A stretch of 34,475 nt of DNA from Deltaproteobacteria bacterium Ga0077550 (GCA_001464385.1 LNFB01000259.1:1-34475); one strand, 5' to 3'. Shown: positions 1 through 6,453, numbered from the stretch's first letter. Notes: generated by a model from the sequence alone, not told the origin. A program made the numbers and translations.

Positions 1-144
1 GCGATGAGCGTGCAGAGCTTCGTCGGCGGCAAGACGCTGACGGATGTTGTGGATCGCGTGTTCGCGGGCACGCCGCTCGAGTCGCTGGCCAAGCGGCTGG
101 CGGAGCGGGCCGGGACGGGCAGCAACGGCGAGGCGCGTCGGTAG
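1..144 (+). CDS. C-terminal end of an unidentified protein (5' truncated)
   Basis: The reading frame is open from the first base of the window to a TAG at 142-144, giving 47 codons. The visible residues include SVQSFVGGKTLTDVVDRVF and a basic, Arg-rich helix ending in GEARR. Third positions are G/C rich as in the neighbouring genes, which supports real coding. An ATG at 4-6 is available but lies so close to the edge that the true start is probably upstream. A perfect hairpin follows 13 bases after the stop. I do not recognise a family. Confidence 0.5.
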   Translation, partial: AMSVQSFVGGKTLTDVVDRVFAGTPLESLAKRLAERAGTGSNGEARR

Positions 145-157
145 GGCCGCGCGGGGC

Positions 158-183
158 ATGGGCACGGCGCCGGCCGTGCCCAT
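158..183 (+). terminator. Terminator-like hairpin after the truncated gene
   Basis: A perfect 11-bp inverted repeat (ATGGGCACGGC at 158-168 against GCCGTGCCCAT at 173-183) closes a GCCG tetraloop. It starts 13 bases after the TAG of the first gene and ends before the NADAR promoter. There is no T-run after it, so it is either a non-canonical terminator, common in high-GC genomes, or a 3'-end stabilising hairpin. Confidence 0.55.
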
Positions 184-208
184 CGCCACGTCCGAATTAA
201 GGGTATGC

Positions 209-237
209 TTGACACTATTTGAGTGGTGCGCTACGAA
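209..237 (+). promoter_or_regulatory. Putative sigma-70 promoter of the NADAR gene
   Basis: A perfect TTGACA at 209-214 is followed after 17 bases by TACGAA at 232-237, a weak match to the -10 consensus. The predicted transcription start is close to the ATG at 244, which would make the mRNA leaderless and argues for that ATG over the GTG codons at 223 and 226. The bases around it (190-220) are locally AT-rich, unusual for this window. Confidence 0.4.
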
Positions 238-243
238 GAGACC

Positions 244-801
244 ATGTGGACCCGCGCGCGACTGGTCACGGAACTCGAGGCGGGCCGCGCCGTCGACTTC
301 CTCTTCTTCTGGGGCCACACGCCGAAGCAGGTCGGGGTGGTCGACGCCTCGTGTCTGAGCCAGTGGTTCCTGCGGAGCTTCGAGCGGGACGGGGTGAACT
401 ACGCCAGCGCCGAGCACGTGATGATGGCGGGCAAGGCCCGGTTGTTCGGGGACGACGAAGCGCTCGCGAAGATCCTCGTCGCGAGCACGCCGGCCGAGGC
501 CAAGGCCCTCGGTCGCGCGGTGCGTGGCTTCGACGCCGAAGCGTGGAGCCGCGCCCGGTCGGGCATCGTCGTGCAGGCCAACGTCGCGAAGTTCTCGCAG
601 CACGACGACTTGCGCCGGTTCCTGCTCGGCACCGGCGATCGGGTGCTGGTCGAGGCGAGTCCCCGCGATCGGATCTGGGGCATCGGCATGGGCGCGTCGA
701 ACCCCGACGCGCGCGTGCCCGCGAAGTGGCGCGGCGAGAATCTGCTGGGCTTCGCGTTGATGGCCGCGCGCGAGACGATCGCCGCGGCACCTCAGAACTG
801 A
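244..801 (+). CDS. NADAR family protein (YbiA-like N-glycosidase)
   Basis: The 185-residue product shows the NADAR signature in order: FLFFWGHTPK near the N-terminus, SQWF, then NYASAEHVMMAGKARLF (the conserved AEHxMMxxKA stretch), and RIWGIGMG with WRGENLLGFALM at the C-terminus. Known members hydrolyse N-glycosidic bonds in riboflavin intermediates (YbiA/COG3236) or remove ADP-ribose from guanine in DNA as partners of DarT-type toxins. No toxin gene is adjacent here, so which role applies cannot be decided. ATG 244 is preferred because of the promoter spacing; GTG at 223 or 226 would add 6-7 residues. The stop lies inside the first copy of a 13-bp tandem duplication. Confidence 0.85.
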   Translation: MWTRARLVTELEAGRAVDFLFFWGHTPKQVGVVDASCLSQWFLRSFERDGVNYASAEHVMMAGKARLFGDDEALAKILVASTPAEAKALGRAVRGFDAEAWSRARSGIVVQANVAKFSQHDDLRRFLLGTGDRVLVEASPRDRIWGIGMGASNPDARVPAKWRGENLLGFALMAARETIAAAPQN

Positions 802-814
802 ACCTCAGAACTGA
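789..814. repeat. 13-bp perfect tandem duplication at convergent stop codons
   Basis: ACCTCAGAACTGA occurs at 789-801 and again at 802-814 without a mismatch. The first copy ends with the TGA of the NADAR gene; the second contains the stop (TCA on the plus strand, 805-807) of the convergent lipoprotein gene. The duplication therefore separates the two stop codons. Confidence 0.9.
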
Positions 815-1236
815 AAATAGATGAACGGCGGCCCGTCGTCTGGCTCGCAGGCGATCACCGCCCGACGCTCCGCCGCGCACGGCCCGGGCGCGTCGCCCGT
901 CGCACCCCGAGCGACGCGCACGTCGGGGCACGACAGCGCTGCGATGCACCGCTCGTACTCCAGCCGCGGGGCGCGACACGGGCCCTCGCGTTGACGCGGA
1001 TCGTCCTCGCAGTCGCGGGTGCACGCGGGCACACCGACGAACTCGGGCACGTCGCACTCGCCGAGGCGATCGCACAGCCGCGCGCACGGGGAGCGATCGT
1101 CGTCGACGCGGACCTCGGGGCTCGGTCCGTCCAGCTGCGGCGCGGCGCGGGTGCACGCGCCGACCGACAGCGTCGCGGCGATCAGGACGAACCCAGCACC
1201 GAGGGCGAAGCGCGGACCACCCATCACGAACAGCAT
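805..1236 (-). CDS. Small cysteine-rich lipoprotein
   Basis: The 143-residue product has a hydrophobic signal segment (FALGAGFVLIAATLSVGAC) ending in a lipobox, so a lipidated, exported protein is expected. The mature part contains about a dozen Cys in spaced pairs (CARLCDRLGEC, CTRDCEDD, CRAP, CIAALSC), which suggests a disulfide-bonded domain; such Cys-rich small lipoproteins are common in myxobacteria but have no known function. The start at 1234-1236 is chosen because AAGGAGG (plus-strand CCTCCTT at 1250-1256) lies 13 bases upstream; ATG at 1222-1224 would also keep a signal peptide. It is transcribed toward the NADAR gene and divergently from the EF-G leader. Confidence 0.75.
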   Translation of the reverse strand: MLFVMGGPRFALGAGFVLIAATLSVGACTRAAPQLDGPSPEVRVDDDRSPCARLCDRLGECDVPEFVGVPACTRDCEDDPRQREGPCRAPRLEYERCIAALSCPDVRVARGATGDAPGPCAAERRAVIACEPDDGPPFIYFQF

Positions 1237-1265
1237 AGACGCCTTGACGCCTCCTTTCGCCGTGC

Positions 1266-1271
1266 TAGCTT
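1266..1271 (+). promoter_or_regulatory. Putative -10 element (TAGCTT) of the EF-G leader
   Basis: TAGCTT lies 10 bases before the ATG of a 19-codon ORF and matches the TANNNT-short gap-ATG arrangement seen before many genes of this window. If used, transcription starts near 1278 and the EF-G message has a leader of roughly 215 nt. No clear -35 is visible. Confidence 0.35.
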
Positions 1272-1281
1272 GCGACCCGCC

Positions 1282-1341
1282 ATGACGACTCTTCACAGGA
1301 CCCAGCGGTGCCACAGGTATCGCTTCGCGCGTTCGTGTTGA
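1282..1341 (+). CDS. Possible 19-residue leader ORF upstream of the EF-G gene
   Basis: ATG at 1282 opens 19 codons ending at TGA 1339-1341: MTTLHRTQRCHRYRFARSC. Five of 19 residues are Arg, written with AGG twice, CGG, CGC and CGT; AGG, CTT, ACT and TAT are uncommon in this GC3-rich window. The ATG is 10 bases after a TAGCTT -10-like hexamer. The composition and position would suit a translated leader that senses ribosome behaviour before the downstream EF-G gene, but this is inference and the ORF could be chance. Confidence 0.3.
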   Translation: MTTLHRTQRCHRYRFARSC

Positions 1342-1448
1342 GGCGTTGTCGCTGAGCTAGCGGCCTGCGCCGCACGGACGCGAGACGACGAATCGATGTG
1401 CTGGGCTCGCCCCCTTGGGGTGCCCGGCGTTCCCTCGTTCTCCGTCCT

Positions 1449-1473
1449 CCCCGCGTCCTGGGCAGACGCGGGG
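1449..1473 (+). promoter_or_regulatory. Stable hairpin in the EF-G 5' leader
   Basis: CCCCGCGTC (1449-1457) pairs perfectly with GACGCGGGG (1465-1473) around a 7-nt loop. It ends 22 bases before the chosen EF-G ATG. No T-run follows, so it is more likely a translational control or mRNA structure element than an attenuator terminator. No good Shine-Dalgarno sequence is seen between it and the ATG. Confidence 0.5.
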
Positions 1474-1495
1474 CAGGCCTCGCCACGCCCGCTCC

Positions 1496-3640
1496 ATGAC
1501 CACCACTCCACTCCTGCGCTCCCCAACCGTCGCCGGACAATCCGGACAGACGGTGCACACGCTCCGCAACATCGGGATCTCGGCCCACGTCGACGCGGGC
1601 AAGACCACGCTCACCGAGCGGATCCTCTTCTACACCGGGCGGATCCACCGCATCGGCGAGGTCCACGACCGCGACGGTCGGGGCGCGACGATGGACAGCA
1701 CCAAGGCCGAGAAGGCCCACGGCATCACCATCAAGTCGGCGGCGACACGCGTGTCGTGGCGCGACCACGCCATCACGATCATCGACACCCCCGGCCACGC
1801 CGACTTCACCATCGAGGTCGAACGTTCGCTGCGGGTGCTCGACGGCGCGGTGTTCGTGTTCTCGGCGGTCGAGGGCGTGCAAGCCCAGTCGATCGCCGTC
1901 GACCGACAGATGCGGCGGCACGGCGTGCCCCGGCTCGCGTTCATCAACAAGATGGACCGCGTCGGGGCCCGTCCGGACGCGGTGGTCCGCGACATCCGTG
2001 ATCAGCTCGGCGTCCTCGCCGTGCCGGTGCAGATCCCGATCGGGATCGAGACCGAATTCACGGGCGTCGTCGATCTCCTCGAGCTGCGTGCGATCCGCTT
2101 CGGCGGGGAGCACGGCGAGGTGCTCGAGTCGATCGAACTCCCGGATCACCTCGTCGCGGCCGCCCAGGCGGCGCGCGAGCAGCTCGTCGACGTGGTCTCG
2201 CGCCACGACGACGCGCTGCTCGAGGCGGCGCTCTCGGGCGAGCCGGTGTCGGCGAGCGATCTGCGGGCCGCGATCCGTCGGGCGACCATCGCCCTGCGGA
2301 TCGTCCCGGTGCTGTTCGGCTCGGCGTTCCGCAACAAGGGCGTGCAGCCCCTCCTGGACGCGGTGGTGGACTATCTGCCCGATCCGTCCCAGGTGCGAAA
2401 CGTGGCCACGGCCCTCCGCCCCGACGGGACCGAGGTCCCCGTCGAGCTCCACACGAAAGAAGATCTCCCGGTCTGTGCCTTCGTGTTCAAGCTCGACGAG
2501 GGGCGGTTCGGATCGCTCGGCTACGTGCGTGTCTATCAAGGCACGCTCGAGCGCGGCGCGACGCTCTGGTGCCCGCGCACCGGACGTCGTCTCCGCGTCG
2601 GTCGACTGCTGCGACTGCACCCCGACGATCCCACACCGATCGACGCGGCCCATGCCGGGGAGATCGTGGGCCTGTTCGGGGGCGCGTGCGAATCCGGCGA
2701 CACCCTCTGTGGGTTCGACGCGCGCACGGGCGAGCCGCTGTCGTTGTCGGTCGCCGGCTTCGAGGTCCCCGAGCCCGTGGTGTCGCGGACGATCGAGCCC
2801 AAACGCGACGCCGATCTTGACGCCTTGGCCAAGGCCTTGGCACGGTTCACCCGCGAAGACCCCTCGCTGCGCGTGGGTCGCGACGCGGAGAGCGGACAGA
2901 CGCTGATCTCGGGCACCGGTGTGCTGCAGCTCGAGATCTACGCCGAGCGTCTCGCCGACGAGCACGATCTCGAGGTCCGTCTGGGCGCGCCCCAGGTGGC
3001 CTATCGAGAGACGGTCACCGCCCCGGTCGAGTTCGACCACCTCCATCGCAAGCAGAGCGGTGGCGGCACGGGGCAGTACGCCGGCGTGCGTGGGTGGCTG
3101 CGACCCACCGGCGAGCTCGACACGGCGCTGCGGTTCACCGAGACGATCCGCAGCGGCACGATCCCCCGCGCGTACCTCCAGGCCTGTGAGCAGGGGGCAC
3201 GCGAGGCGCTCGAGGCCGGCCCGCTCGTGGGAGCGCCGGTCGTCGGCGTCGGGGTCGAGCTCGTCGAGGGCAAGACGCACCCGGTCGACTCCAGCGATCT
3301 CGCGTTCCACCTGGCGACGCGAGATGCCGTGCGCGAGGCCGTGAAGGCGGCGCAGCCGCGGCTGTTGGAGCCCATCATGCGCGTCGAGGTCGACGTGCCC
3401 TCGGCGTTCGGGGGCATCGGCGGGAGTCTGTTGCGGCGCCGCGGGAGCATCCTCGGATCGGAGGCCCACGGCGAGCGCATCACCGTCGTCGCCCTCGTGC
3501 CGCTGTCCGAGATGTTCGACTACGCCACCGACCTGGCCAGCCTCACCGGTGGCAGGGGTGCGCACAGCATGACCATGCACGGGTACGCGGAGGTGCCCGC
3601 GCAGGCTGCGGCCGCGATCATCGAGCGCATGCGAGCGTGA
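1496..3640 (+). CDS. Elongation factor G paralogue (translational GTPase)
   Basis: The 714-residue protein has the whole EF-G layout: P-loop AHVDAGKTT (about 30-38), switch I HGITIKSAAT (75-84), DTPGH (97-101), NKMD (151-154), domain II, domain III with GTGVLQLEIYAERL, domain IV with HRKQSGGGTGQYAGV, and domain V ending FDYATDLASLTGGRG. It belongs to the MDS..GITI(Q/K)SAAT type seen in mitochondrial EF-G1 and the spirochaete/planctomycete/delta class. Departures from canonical EF-G include His for Arg in the RGITI motif and GVLQLE where GELHLE is usual. No rpsL, rpsG or tuf gene is next to it, so a paralogue rather than the main fusA is likely. ATG 1496 fits the usual EF-G N-terminus; an in-frame upstream extension has non-coding composition. 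Confidence 0.93.
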   Translation: MTTTPLLRSPTVAGQSGQTVHTLRNIGISAHVDAGKTTLTERILFYTGRIHRIGEVHDRDGRGATMDSTKAEKAHGITIKSAATRVSWRDHAITIIDTPGHADFTIEVERSLRVLDGAVFVFSAVEGVQAQSIAVDRQMRRHGVPRLAFINKMDRVGARPDAVVRDIRDQLGVLAVPVQIPIGIETEFTGVVDLLELRAIRFGGEHGEVLESIELPDHLVAAAQAAREQLVDVVSRHDDALLEAALSGEPVSASDLRAAIRRATIALRIVPVLFGSAFRNKGVQPLLDAVVDYLPDPSQVRNVATALRPDGTEVPVELHTKEDLPVCAFVFKLDEGRFGSLGYVRVYQGTLERGATLWCPRTGRRLRVGRLLRLHPDDPTPIDAAHAGEIVGLFGGACESGDTLCGFDARTGEPLSLSVAGFEVPEPVVSRTIEPKRDADLDALAKALARFTREDPSLRVGRDAESGQTLISGTGVLQLEIYAERLADEHDLEVRLGAPQVAYRETVTAPVEFDHLHRKQSGGGTGQYAGVRGWLRPTGELDTALRFTETIRSGTIPRAYLQACEQGAREALEAGPLVGAPVVGVGVELVEGKTHPVDSSDLAFHLATRDAVREAVKAAQPRLLEPIMRVEVDVPSAFGGIGGSLLRRRGSILGSEAHGERITVVALVPLSEMFDYATDLASLTGGRGAHSMTMHGYAEVPAQAAAAIIERMRA

Positions 3641-3658
3641 TCGCATGCGAGCGTGATC
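3627..3658. repeat. 16-bp perfect tandem duplication spanning the EF-G stop codon
   Basis: GCATGCGAGCGTGATC occurs at 3627-3642 and 3643-3658. The TGA of the EF-G gene (3638-3640) is inside the first copy, and the second copy follows immediately. Confidence 0.9.
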
Positions 3659-3670
3659 GACGGCCAACCG

Positions 3671-3701
3671 ACGGGCGGCTCCTCTCGAGGGGGCCGCCCG
3701 T
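3671..3701 (+). terminator. Rho-independent terminator of the EF-G gene
   Basis: ACGGGCGGC (3671-3679) pairs with GCCGCCCGT (3693-3701); the loop can fold further through CCT/AGG. TTCTTC follows at 3701-3706. The element lies between the EF-G stop and the convergent LysR-type stop at 3712, so it may act in both directions. Confidence 0.7.
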
Positions 3702-3711
3702 TCTTCATGCG

Positions 3712-3993
3712 TCACTCGGGTTCGGGCAGCGCGGCGCCGGGTCGTCGGACCTCGTCGTGCGCCTGGGCGACCGCATCGAGGATCCGCCGCGCGTGCACGA
3801 GCAATCGCTCACCGGCGGGGAGCAGTCGCATGCCACGGGCCGAGCGCTCGAACAGCGGGACCCCGAGCTCGTCCTCGAGGCTGCGGATCCGACGGGTCAA
3901 CGGCGGCTGGCTCACGCGCAGGCGCGCCGCGGCGCGACCGACGTGGGCGGCCTCGGCCACGGCGACGAACGACTCGAGCTGCACGAGCGACAT
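3712..3993 (-). CDS. HTH-only LysR-type regulator
   Basis: The 93-residue product is a complete LysR winged helix-turn-helix (MSLVQLESFVAVAEAAHVG.., RLRVSQPPLTRRIRSLEDEL, LFERSARGMRLLPAGERLL) plus a short linker helix, and then it stops. The roughly 200-residue effector-binding domain of normal LysR proteins is absent, and no continuation is visible downstream, where the EF-G terminator lies. It could still dimerise through the linker helix. Divergent from methionine aminopeptidase, with a T-N11-A dyad between them. The start at 3991-3993 follows TATCCT by six bases. An intact small regulator or a truncated remnant are both possible. Confidence 0.8.
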   Translation of the reverse strand: MSLVQLESFVAVAEAAHVGRAAARLRVSQPPLTRRIRSLEDELGVPLFERSARGMRLLPAGERLLVHARRILDAVAQAHDEVRRPGAALPEPE

Positions 3994-3999
3994 GACCCG

Positions 4000-4005
4000 A
4001 GGATA
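4000..4005 (-). promoter_or_regulatory. Putative -10 element (TATCCT) of the LysR-type gene
   Basis: On the minus strand GGCTATCCTCGG places TATCCT six bases before the ATG. The same ten-base string precedes the kinase gene at 26856 on the plus strand, also with six bases to the ATG. A leaderless message is implied. Confidence 0.45.
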
Positions 4006-4028
4006 GCCGGGGCGCGGGCGCGGCGGCG

Positions 4029-4043
4029 ATACCGAAACGGTAT
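4029..4043. promoter_or_regulatory. LysR-type operator, perfect ATACC-N5-GGTAT dyad
   Basis: ATACCGAAACGGTAT is a perfect inverted repeat with an AAA centre and contains T-N11-A, the general binding motif of LysR-type regulators. It lies between the divergent HTH-only LysR gene and the methionine aminopeptidase gene, 36 bases before the latter's GTG and about 35-50 bases upstream of the predicted LysR transcription start. It is AT-rich compared with its surroundings. Binding by the adjacent protein is inferred. Confidence 0.6.
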
Positions 4044-4079
4044 TGGCGATCCGCCGGGGCCGCACGCACGCTCGTCCGC

Positions 4080-4832
4080 GTGTCGATCGAGATCCTCGGG
4101 CCCCCGGCCATCGCACGCATGCGGGCCGCGGGCGCGTGCGCGGCCGCCACGCTCGCCCACGTCGGCGGCCGCATCGCCGCCGGCATCACCACCGCGCAGA
4201 TCGACGCGTGGGTGCGCGAGGACACCGCCGCCCGCGGCGCGAAGCCCAGCCAGCTCGGCTACCACGGCTTCCCCGCCGCGGTGTGCACGAGCGTCAACGA
4301 GGTCGTGTGCCACGGCGTCCCGTCCCGCACGCGGACGCTCCGCGACGGGGACATCGTCAACGTCGACGTCACCTCCGATCTGAACGGCTGGCACGGCGAC
4401 ACCTCGGCGACGTTCGTCGTCGGCGAGATCGACGCTGAGCGTCGCGTGCTCGTCGAGACCACCAAGCGTGCGCTGCACGCCGGCATCGCCGTCGTGCGCC
4501 CAGGCGCGCGCCTCGGCGACATCGCGGCGGCGATCATGGAGGTCGCGCGTCGCGAGGGCCTCGGCGTCGTGCGCGAGTACTGCGGCCACGGCATCGGCCG
4601 ACAGATGCACCTCCCGCCGCAGGTCTGCCACGTCGGTCGCGCTGGCACCGGCCTGCGCCTGCGCGCCGGCATGGCCTTCACGATCGAGCCGATGCTGACG
4701 ATCGGCGACCCGCCGCTGCGCGTGCTCGACGACGGTTGGACGGTGGTCACCACCGACGGCAGTCCGTCCGCGCAGTTCGAGCACACGGTCCTGGTCACGG
4801 CGGACGGGTGCGAGGTGCTCACGGCGCGCTAG
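4080..4832 (+). CDS. map: Methionine aminopeptidase, type I
   Basis: The 250-residue protein is the normal length for bacterial MetAP, which removes the initiator Met from nascent proteins. All metal and catalytic residues are present: His78 (VCHGVP), Asp96 (VNVDVT), Asp107 (GDTSATF), His170 (GHGIG), His177 (QMH), Glu203 (TIEPML) and Glu234 (FEHTVLVT). The start is GTG at 4080; no Shine-Dalgarno sequence is visible. The gene is not beside secY/adk/infA as in many bacteria, and a LysR-type operator lies upstream, so it may be a regulated second copy; this is an inference. Divergent from the HTH-only LysR gene. Confidence 0.93.
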   Translation: MSIEILGPPAIARMRAAGACAAATLAHVGGRIAAGITTAQIDAWVREDTAARGAKPSQLGYHGFPAAVCTSVNEVVCHGVPSRTRTLRDGDIVNVDVTSDLNGWHGDTSATFVVGEIDAERRVLVETTKRALHAGIAVVRPGARLGDIAAAIMEVARREGLGVVREYCGHGIGRQMHLPPQVCHVGRAGTGLRLRAGMAFTIEPMLTIGDPPLRVLDDGWTVVTTDGSPSAQFEHTVLVTADGCEVLTAR

Positions 4833-4847
4833 GGGGCGCAACGCTCG

Positions 4848-4859
4848 GCACGCGCGTGC
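4848..4859. promoter_or_regulatory. 12-bp palindrome overlapping a promoter-like region
   Basis: GCACGCGCGTGC is a perfect palindrome directly abutting the TACCGT hexamer at 4860. It could be an operator for the following small ORF or a 3' hairpin of the map message. In such GC-rich DNA a 12-bp palindrome may be chance. Confidence 0.25.
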
Positions 4860-4865
4860 TACCGT
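4860..4865 (+). promoter_or_regulatory. Putative -10 element (TACCGT) of the 28-codon ORF
   Basis: TACCGT lies nine bases before ATG 4875 in the context GTGCTACCGTAGCG, the same layout as before the annotated genes at 8766, 10524, 18180 and 18648. Confidence 0.35.
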
Positions 4866-4874
4866 AGCGGGGCG

Positions 4875-4961
4875 ATGACCGACGCGGCCCGCACGCTCGC
4901 CGGGGTGGCAGACCTCCTCGAGCTGCCTGTCGGCGTGCTGTTCGGCGACGACGCGCGCTAG
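4875..4961 (+). CDS. Possible 28-residue small protein
   Basis: ATG 4875 opens 28 codons to TAG 4959-4961. The start MTDAARTLAGVADLLE and the end LPVGVLFGDDAR resemble the last two helices of an XRE-type DNA-binding domain (the LxxIAxALxVPVxxLFGD pattern), without the recognition helices before them. Third positions are nearly all G or C, as in real genes here. It has a -10-like TACCGT nine bases upstream, and its stop codon overlaps the TAGCCT hexamer of the next gene. It may be a functional microprotein or the tail of a lost regulator. Confidence 0.4.
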   Translation: MTDAARTLAGVADLLELPVGVLFGDDAR

Positions 4962-4964
4962 CCT
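4959..4964 (+). promoter_or_regulatory. Putative -10 element (TAGCCT) of the AEC transporter gene
   Basis: TAGCCT in the context GCGCTAGCCTGC, 24 bases before ATG 4989. The gap is longer than at most other genes here, allowing a short leader. Confidence 0.3.
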
Positions 4965-4988
4965 GCTCGAGCCCGCCCCAGACCATCC

Positions 4989-5866
4989 ATGGCCGTCGAT
5001 GCATTCGCGTTGGTGTTGGTGATGCTCGCGGTCGGCAAGCTCGCCGGCCGCCTCGCGCGGTTCCCCGACGGCGCGGCCGAGACGCTCAACCTGTTCGTGC
5101 TCTACGTGTGCCTGCCGGCATCCGTGCTGCGCTACGCGGCGAAGCTCGAGCTCGGCCTCGAGGTCGTCGGGATGCGAGCATCGCCGCGGTCACGCTCGCG
5201 GCGCGGATGTTCGCGATGGACGACGGGCGGCGCGCGGTGCTGCTGTTGTGCGTGCCGCTCGGGAACACGTCCTTCCTCGGCTATCCGCTCACGCGGGCCC
5301 TGCTCGGCGAGGCCGCGGTGCCGTCGGCGGTGATCTACGATCAGTTCGGATCGTTCCTCGTGCTGTCGACCTGGGGGCTCTGGGTGCTGGCGCGCTACGG
5401 CGGCACCGAGCGCCCGACGATCGCGAACATCGGCCGCAAGCTGATCCGATTCCCGCCGCTCATCGCCTTGATCGTCGCGCTCACCGTGATGCCTGCCGAG
5501 CCGCCGCCGGTGGTCGCCAGCGCGCTGGCGCGGGTCTCCGACGCGCTGCTGCCGGTGGCCGGCTTCGCCGTCGGCCTCACGCTGCAGCTGCGCCTCCCGA
5601 AGCACGAGCTCGCGCCGCTCGCCGTCGGCCTGCTGCTCAAGCTCGCGTTGTTGCCGGCCCTCGCGCTCGGGCTCGTCGTCGCGTTGCGGCTGCCCGCAGT
5701 GGCGGCCGATGCGGTCGTGCTCGAGTGTGCGATGCCACCGATGATCACCGCGGGCGCGCTGGCGATCTCCGCACGCCTGGCCCCGCAGCTCGCCGCCGCG
5801 CTGGTCGGCTACGGCACGATCCTCTCGCTCGCGAGCGTGCCGGCCTGGGCGTGGCTGCTGGGGTAG
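4989..5866 (+). pseudogene. AEC (auxin efflux carrier) family transporter, frameshifted
   Basis: Two frames together encode an AEC-type permease of about 292 residues. The first frame (from ATG 4989) gives FALVLVMLAVGKLAGRL and LFVLYVCLPASVLRYAAKLE, the first membrane helices; homology stops at about 5172. The second frame, from about 5172 to 5866, continues with AAVTLAARMF, VPLGNTSFLGYPLTRALLG, the P-L-I-A-L-I helix and the C-terminal helices ending VPAWAWLLG. The change is equivalent to loss of one base (or 3n+1 bases), and the total is slightly shorter than the usual 300-320 residues, suggesting a small deletion in the second helix. It is a recent pseudogene or a sequencing error; nothing suggests programmed slippage. 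Confidence 0.75.
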
Positions 5867-5902
5867 GGCGCTGGGTGGCCTGGCCCGCACGCCTCGCTCT
5901 TC

Positions 5903-5908
5903 TACACT
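5903..5908 (+). promoter_or_regulatory. TACACT hexamer pointing antisense into the PH-like gene
   Basis: TTCTACACTGACGCGTG matches the TACACT-short gap-start layout of the DUF971 and Crp genes, but the frame that follows (GTG 5914) is antisense to the PH-like gene and has the composition of a shadow. An antisense RNA rather than a protein would be expected, if it is used at all. Confidence 0.2.
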
Positions 5909-5924
5909 GACGCGTGAGGGTCAC

Positions 5925-6449
5925 TCAGGCGCTGCGCAGCGCTCGGATCGCCGCCGCGATCGCGGCGATCGCCGGCTCCGGATCCGGAATCCCCACCGCG
6001 GTCACGCGCCGCGTGTCGCCGTCCCGCCAGGTGATCCGCAGCGCGGCTCCGCGGTCGCCGGGCATGCAGATGATCGGTTCGCCAGAGAGCCCCCGGTCCC
6101 ACGAGATGACCTCCGCGCGCTCGATCGCCGCGATCGGGATCTCTGCGGTGACGGTCGCGTACTGCACGAGCACGCGACGCTCGCAGACGCTGACCCGGAG
6201 CACCGAGAACAGCGCCCAGGCGGCGAAGCCGGCGGGCAGCAGCACCACCGCGGCGGGCCACGCCGGCGTGATCGCCAGGCCGAGCCCGAGCAGCACCGCG
6301 CCGCCGGTGACTCGGCGGAGCCACGCCGGCGCGGCCCGCTTGGTCCGGCACAGCGCCGCTCCGTGATCGGACATGTAGCGCCGCTCGTACGCGTCGGGCT
6401 CGCGCACGGCGGGCTTGGCGAGGGCCTGGGATGGTTCACCCGACGTCAC
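5925..6449 (-). CDS. Two-TM membrane protein with bacterial PH-like domain
   Basis: The 174-residue product has two adjacent hydrophobic helices (GGAVLLGLGLAITPAW and AAVVLLPAGFAAWALFSVL) followed by a beta-rich segment (SVCERRVLVQYA, IPIAAIERAEVISW, ALRITWRDGDTRRVTAV) typical of bacterial PH-like proteins, and a final helix. A cytoplasmic PH-like domain held at the inner membrane is likely. The GTG at 6447-6449 starts four bases after the upstream lipoprotein stop, which suggests translational coupling; codon bias supports coding from near this point. ATG at 6372-6374 is an alternative. It is the last gene of a probable three-gene minus-strand operon. Confidence 0.7.
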   Translation of the reverse strand: MTSGEPSQALAKPAVREPDAYERRYMSDHGAALCRTKRAAPAWLRRVTGGAVLLGLGLAITPAWPAAVVLLPAGFAAWALFSVLRVSVCERRVLVQYATVTAEIPIAAIERAEVISWDRGLSGEPIICMPGDRGAALRITWRDGDTRRVTAVGIPDPEPAIAAIAAAIRALRSA

Positions 6450-6453
6450 GGCC

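Noticed and set aside
244..801. NADAR protein as part of a DarT-type toxin-antitoxin or anti-phage pair
   Set aside because: No ADP-ribosyltransferase or other defence gene is adjacent; the neighbours are a Cys-rich lipoprotein and an unidentified gene fragment.
1411..1420. CCCCTTGGGG palindrome in the EF-G leader
   Set aside because: Stem too short without loop; the perfect 9-bp hairpin at 1449-1473 is the more convincing structure.
1265..3715. Long open frame on the minus strand opposite the EF-G gene
   Set aside because: It mirrors the GC3 bias of EF-G codons, is rich in Arg, His and Asp with no domain, and has no promoter or ribosome-binding site. EF-G on the plus strand is certain.
5160..5180. 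Programmed ribosomal frameshift in the AEC gene
   Set aside because: No slippery heptamer, no internal Shine-Dalgarno and no downstream structure; the protein is also locally shortened, which fits a deletion.
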